Below, piece by piece: positions 61,021 through 64,000 of a DNA stretch of 64,000 nt (the stretch's first letter is position 1; the number at the start of each line of letters is the position of its first letter). The stretch covers positions 1-64,000 of the forward strand of contig NZ_JAPNLJ010000001.1 of the NCBI RefSeq assembly GCF_026627445.1, read 5' to 3'. Made by a program: the position numbers and the translations under genes. Below the pieces are notes generated by a model, which was not told the origin of the DNA, searched no databases, and saw only the letters and a program-made list of their open reading frames with translations. Origin of the DNA: Streptomyces sp. H27-H1. GTDB lineage: Bacteria; Actinomycetota; Actinomycetes; Streptomycetales; Streptomycetaceae.

Positions 61021-62457
61021 ATGAGCGTTGTCACGAACACGACCACCATCGGCGCCATCGAGCTGCCGAGCCGGCGGAACACCGAGCTCCTGCTGCTCGT
61101 CTTCGCCGTGGTCATCCCGATCTTCGCCTACGCCAACGCAGGCCTGGCGATCGACGGAAAGCTGCCCCCGGGCATGCTCACCTACGGGCTCGGCCTCGCC
61201 GTCCTGGCGGGCATCGCCCACTTCGTCGTACGGCGCTACGCCAAGTACGCCGACCCGCTGCTGCTGCCGATCGCCACGCTCCTCAACGGGCTGGGCCTCG
61301 TCCTGATCTGGCGACTGGACCAGTCCGCGCGCCTGCAGAACCTCGCGAAGCGCAGCTACGGGACGTTCACCGAGTCCGCGCCCCGGCAGATGCTGTACAC
61401 GGCGCTCGGCATCGCCCTGTTCGCCGGCGTGCTGCTGTTCCTCAAGGACCACCGCATCCTGCAGCGGTTCACCTACATCTCGATGGTCGCGGCCCTGGTG
61501 CTGCTCCTCCTGCCGCTCGTCCCCGGCCTCGGCGCGGACGTCTTCGGCGCCAAGATCTGGATCCGCGTCGCCGGATTCTCCATCCAGCCCGGCGAGTTCG
61601 CGAAGATCGTCCTCGCGGTGTTCTTCGCCGGCTACCTGATGGTCAAGCGCGACGCCCTGGCCCTGGCCTCCCGCCGGTTCATGGGCCTCTACCTGCCGCG
61701 CGGCCGCGACCTCGGCCCGATCCTGGCGATCTGGGCGATGAGCCTGCTCATCCTGATCTTCGAGAACGACCTCGGCTCCTCGCTGCTGTTCTTCGGCATG
61801 TTCGTGATCATGCTGTACGTGGCTACCGAGCGGACCAGCTGGATCATCATCGGCCTTCTGATGTCGGTCGGCGGCGCCGTCGTGGTCGCCTCCTTCTCCA
61901 GCCACGTCGGAGCCCGGGTCAGCGCCTGGCTGGACCCCTTCGGCTGCTGGGCGCGACGCGGCGACGACGCCGGAGCCTGCGAGCAGATCGCCCAGTCGAT
62001 CATGAGCTTCGGCTCGGGCGGGGTCCTCGGCACCGGCTGGGGACAGGGCCACTCCGACCTCATCCAGTTCGCCGCCAACTCCGACTTCATCTTCTCCACC
62101 GTCGGCGAGGAGCTCGGCCTCGCCGGGGTCATGGCCTTCCTGCTGCTCTACGGCCTGATCATCGAGCGGGGCGTGCGCACCTCCCTCGCCGCCCGCGACC
62201 CCTTCGGCAAGCTCTTCGCGATCGGCCTCTCCGGCGCCTTCGCGCTGCAGGTCTTCGTGGTCGCCGGCGGAGTCATGGGCCTCATCCCCCTGACCGGCAT
62301 GACCATGCCCTTCCTCGCGGCCGGCGGCTCGTCCGTCCTCGCGAACTGGATCCTCATCGCCATCCTCATCCGGATCAGCGACACCGCACGCCGCCCTGCC
62401 CCGGCCCCGGCACCGTCCCCCGACTCCGAGATGACCCAGGTGGTCCGCCCGTCATGA
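61021..62457 (+). CDS. rodA: SEDS-family peptidoglycan glycosyltransferase (RodA/FtsW)
   Basis: Polymerises lipid II during elongation. A 478-residue protein with about 12 membrane helices; SEDS hallmarks include IQPGEFAKIVLAVFFAGYLM, LIFENDLGSSLLFFGMFVIM (with the catalytic Asp), VGEELGLAGVMAFLLLYGLI and GLIPLTGMTMPFLAAGGSS. Has an N-terminal extension typical of the actinobacterial form. Its stop overlaps pbpA (ATGA), its cognate transpeptidase. Confidence 0.94.
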   Translation: MSVVTNTTTIGAIELPSRRNTELLLLVFAVVIPIFAYANAGLAIDGKLPPGMLTYGLGLAVLAGIAHFVVRRYAKYADPLLLPIATLLNGLGLVLIWRLDQSARLQNLAKRSYGTFTESAPRQMLYTALGIALFAGVLLFLKDHRILQRFTYISMVAALVLLLLPLVPGLGADVFGAKIWIRVAGFSIQPGEFAKIVLAVFFAGYLMVKRDALALASRRFMGLYLPRGRDLGPILAIWAMSLLILIFENDLGSSLLFFGMFVIMLYVATERTSWIIIGLLMSVGGAVVVASFSSHVGARVSAWLDPFGCWARRGDDAGACEQIAQSIMSFGSGGVLGTGWGQGHSDLIQFAANSDFIFSTVGEELGLAGVMAFLLLYGLIIERGVRTSLAARDPFGKLFAIGLSGAFALQVFVVAGGVMGLIPLTGMTMPFLAAGGSSVLANWILIAILIRISDTARRPAPAPAPSPDSEMTQVVRPS

Positions 62458-63920
62458 ACAAGCCCCTGCGCCGCATCTCGATCTTCTGCGGGCTGCTCGT
62501 CCTGGCACTGCTCGTGCGGACCAACTGGCTCCAGTACGTGAAGGCCGAGGAGCTGAGCACCCGCAAGGAGAACCGCCGGGTCCAGATCGCTCAGTACGCC
62601 ACCGAACGCGGCAACATCATCGTCGAGGGCAACCCGATCACCGGCTCCACCGTCACCGACGGCAGCGACTACAAGTACAAGCGGAAGTACCTGGACGGTC
62701 CGCTCTGGTCCCCGGTCACCGGCTACGCCTCGCAGGCCTTCGGATCCACGCAACTGGAATCCCTCGAGGACGGCATCCTCACCGGCAACGACGACCGGCT
62801 CTTCTTCGACCGCACCATCGGCATGTTCACCGGTGAGAAGCGGCAGGGCGGCAACGTCGTCACCACGCTCAACGCCGCCGCCCAGAAGGCCGCGTTCGAC
62901 AAGCTCGGCTCGAAGAAGGGCGCCGTCGCGGCGATCGACCCGCGCACCGGCGCGATCCTCGCCCTGGTCAGCACCCCCTCGTACGACCCCACCGCCTTCG
63001 CCGGCAACTCGAAGACGGACGAGAAGGCCTGGGTCGAGCTCAAGGACAGCGAGGACAAGAAGCTGGTCAACCGCGCCCTGCGCGAGACCTACCCGCCCGG
63101 CTCCACCTTCAAGGTGGTCACGGCCGGCGCGGCCCTGGAGCACGGCGTCGTCAAGGACATCAACGCGCCGACGGACACCCCCGAGCCGTACATCCTGCCG
63201 GGCACCACCACCCCGATGGTCAACCACGCCAGCGGGTGCGAGAAGGCCAGCCTCATGAAGGCCCTCGAAGTCTCCTGCAACTCCGTCTTCGCCAACATGG
63301 GCAACCAGGTCGGGCGGGACAACATGGTGAAGACCGCCGAGAAGTTCGGCTTCAACAACGCCGAGATCGACACCCCGGTCCGCGCCTTCGCCAGCGTCTA
63401 CGACAAGAACATGGACAAGCCCAGCAACGCCCTGAGCTCGATCGGCCAGTTCAACACCGCGGCCACCCCGCTGCAGATGGCCATGGTCACCGCCGCCATC
63501 GCCAACAACGGCAAGCTGATGAAGCCGTACATGGTCAAGCAGCTGGAATCGCCCGGCCTCGACGTCATCGAGAAGCACGAGCCGGAGGAAATGAGCCGGC
63601 CCCTCTCCGTCGAGAACGCCAAGAGGGTCCGGGACATGATGGTCAACGTCGTCGACAACGGCACCGGCGGCAACGCCAAGATCAGGGACGTGAAGGTCGG
63701 CGGCAAGACCGGCACCGCCCAGCACGGCGAGGGCAACAAGAAGCGCCCGTACGCCTGGTTCATCTCCTACGCCGAGAACCCCGACGGCAGTTCCCCGGTC
63801 GCCGTCGCCGTCGTCATCGAGGACAGCGGAGCGGAACGCGAGGACATCTCCGGCGGCGGTCTCGCGGCCCCCGTGGCGAAGGCGGTCATGGAAGCCGTGC
63901 TCAAGAGCAACAAGGGGTAA
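62454..63920 (+). CDS. pbpA: class B penicillin-binding protein PbpA
   Basis: Transpeptidase of 488 residues that crosslinks peptidoglycan with RodA. One N-terminal membrane helix (ISIFCGLLVLALLVRTNWL), a dimerisation/pedestal domain, and a transpeptidase domain with Ser217-x-x-Lys220 in PPGSTFKV, Ser274-Cys275-Asn276, and Lys418-Thr-Gly in GGKTGTAQ. Intact with all three motifs. Substrate of the kinase pair expected downstream in this operon. Confidence 0.95.
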   Translation: MNKPLRRISIFCGLLVLALLVRTNWLQYVKAEELSTRKENRRVQIAQYATERGNIIVEGNPITGSTVTDGSDYKYKRKYLDGPLWSPVTGYASQAFGSTQLESLEDGILTGNDDRLFFDRTIGMFTGEKRQGGNVVTTLNAAAQKAAFDKLGSKKGAVAAIDPRTGAILALVSTPSYDPTAFAGNSKTDEKAWVELKDSEDKKLVNRALRETYPPGSTFKVVTAGAALEHGVVKDINAPTDTPEPYILPGTTTPMVNHASGCEKASLMKALEVSCNSVFANMGNQVGRDNMVKTAEKFGFNNAEIDTPVRAFASVYDKNMDKPSNALSSIGQFNTAATPLQMAMVTAAIANNGKLMKPYMVKQLESPGLDVIEKHEPEEMSRPLSVENAKRVRDMMVNVVDNGTGGNAKIRDVKVGGKTGTAQHGEGNKKRPYAWFISYAENPDGSSPVAVAVVIEDSGAEREDISGGGLAAPVAKAVMEAVLKSNKG

Positions 63921-64000
63921 CGGGCGGGGCAGAACGCCACACGAGAGCCGCAAGGGACACACAGATGTGATCCGGGTCACTACTCCTGCCCGGATCCGAG
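63921..64000 (+). other. right edge, start of the next gene not resolvable
   Basis: 80 bp after pbpA with no convincing coding start. GATCCGGGTCACTACTCCTG and a following GGATCC form an inverted repeat. Comparison with the usual order predicts a Ser/Thr kinase gene beyond the edge. Confidence 0.3.

Overview
The window is a high-GC actinobacterial chromosome segment and almost certainly Streptomyces. The signs are third-position GC saturation, frequent GTG starts, mycothiol-type and Bpa proteins, and three copies of the ParB site parS (core GTTTCACGTGAAAC), which cluster near oriC in this genus. Gene order resembles the oriC-proximal core region of Streptomyces coelicolor as I remember it; this was not checked by alignment.

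Layout. (1) 0.04-7.4 kb: nitrilase-family hydrolase, a MDMPI/DinB-like protein, a GntR/FCD regulator with an MFS transporter, a papain-like protease followed by a chagasin-type inhibitor, and a Pro-rich secreted protein. (2) 7.4-12.6 kb: an accessory-looking CAZyme islet with secreted GH62 arabinofuranosidase and GH74 xyloglucanase, both with ricin-type lectin modules, flanked by gene scraps and tandem repeats. (3) 12.6-18.3 kb: an unknown protein, a GNAT, and the first branched-chain 2-oxoacid dehydrogenase operon (E1alpha-E1beta-E2). (4) 18.6-23.5 kb: DevR-like response regulator, PNPOx-like protein, and two divergent Ser/Thr kinases. (5) 23.7-29.3 kb: small membrane protein, PadR regulator with ABC/FtsX exporter, and proteasome activator Bpa. 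(6) 29.6-34.1 kb: mobA-moeA, K+ channel, quinone reductase. (7) 34.1-38.5 kb: the second BCKDH operon with a divergent Lrp-type regulator. (8) 38.6-51.3 kb: phenylacetate catabolism (paaH, paaR, paaN, paaABCDE) with interspersed genes (DinB, TrmH, HTTM/DUF5819 pair) and an acyl-CoA dehydrogenase. (9) 51.4-57.5 kb: rhodanese, J-domain-like protein, two parS, DUF2252, a two-component pair, and MerR/TetR scraps. (10) 57.6-64 kb: tRNA-Leu(CAG) and the cell-growth signalling operon fhaA-fhaB-pstP-rodA-pbpA; a pknA/pknB pair would be expected beyond the right edge.

How it works together. Acyl-CoA-yielding catabolism dominates the middle. Two BCKDH complexes feed branched starter units for fatty acids and polyketides, while paa genes open the aromatic ring and oxidise the product. 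A TetR regulator (PaaR-like) lies inside the paa cluster. Its expected operator, ACCGNNCGNNCGGT, is visible at the paaH/paaN and paaA promoters, and with one mismatch at the second BCKDH promoter, which suggests one regulon across the three blocks. The right end is the conserved peptidoglycan-elongation operon controlled by Ser/Thr phosphorylation. No CRISPR array, rRNA operon, intact transposase or phage gene was seen.
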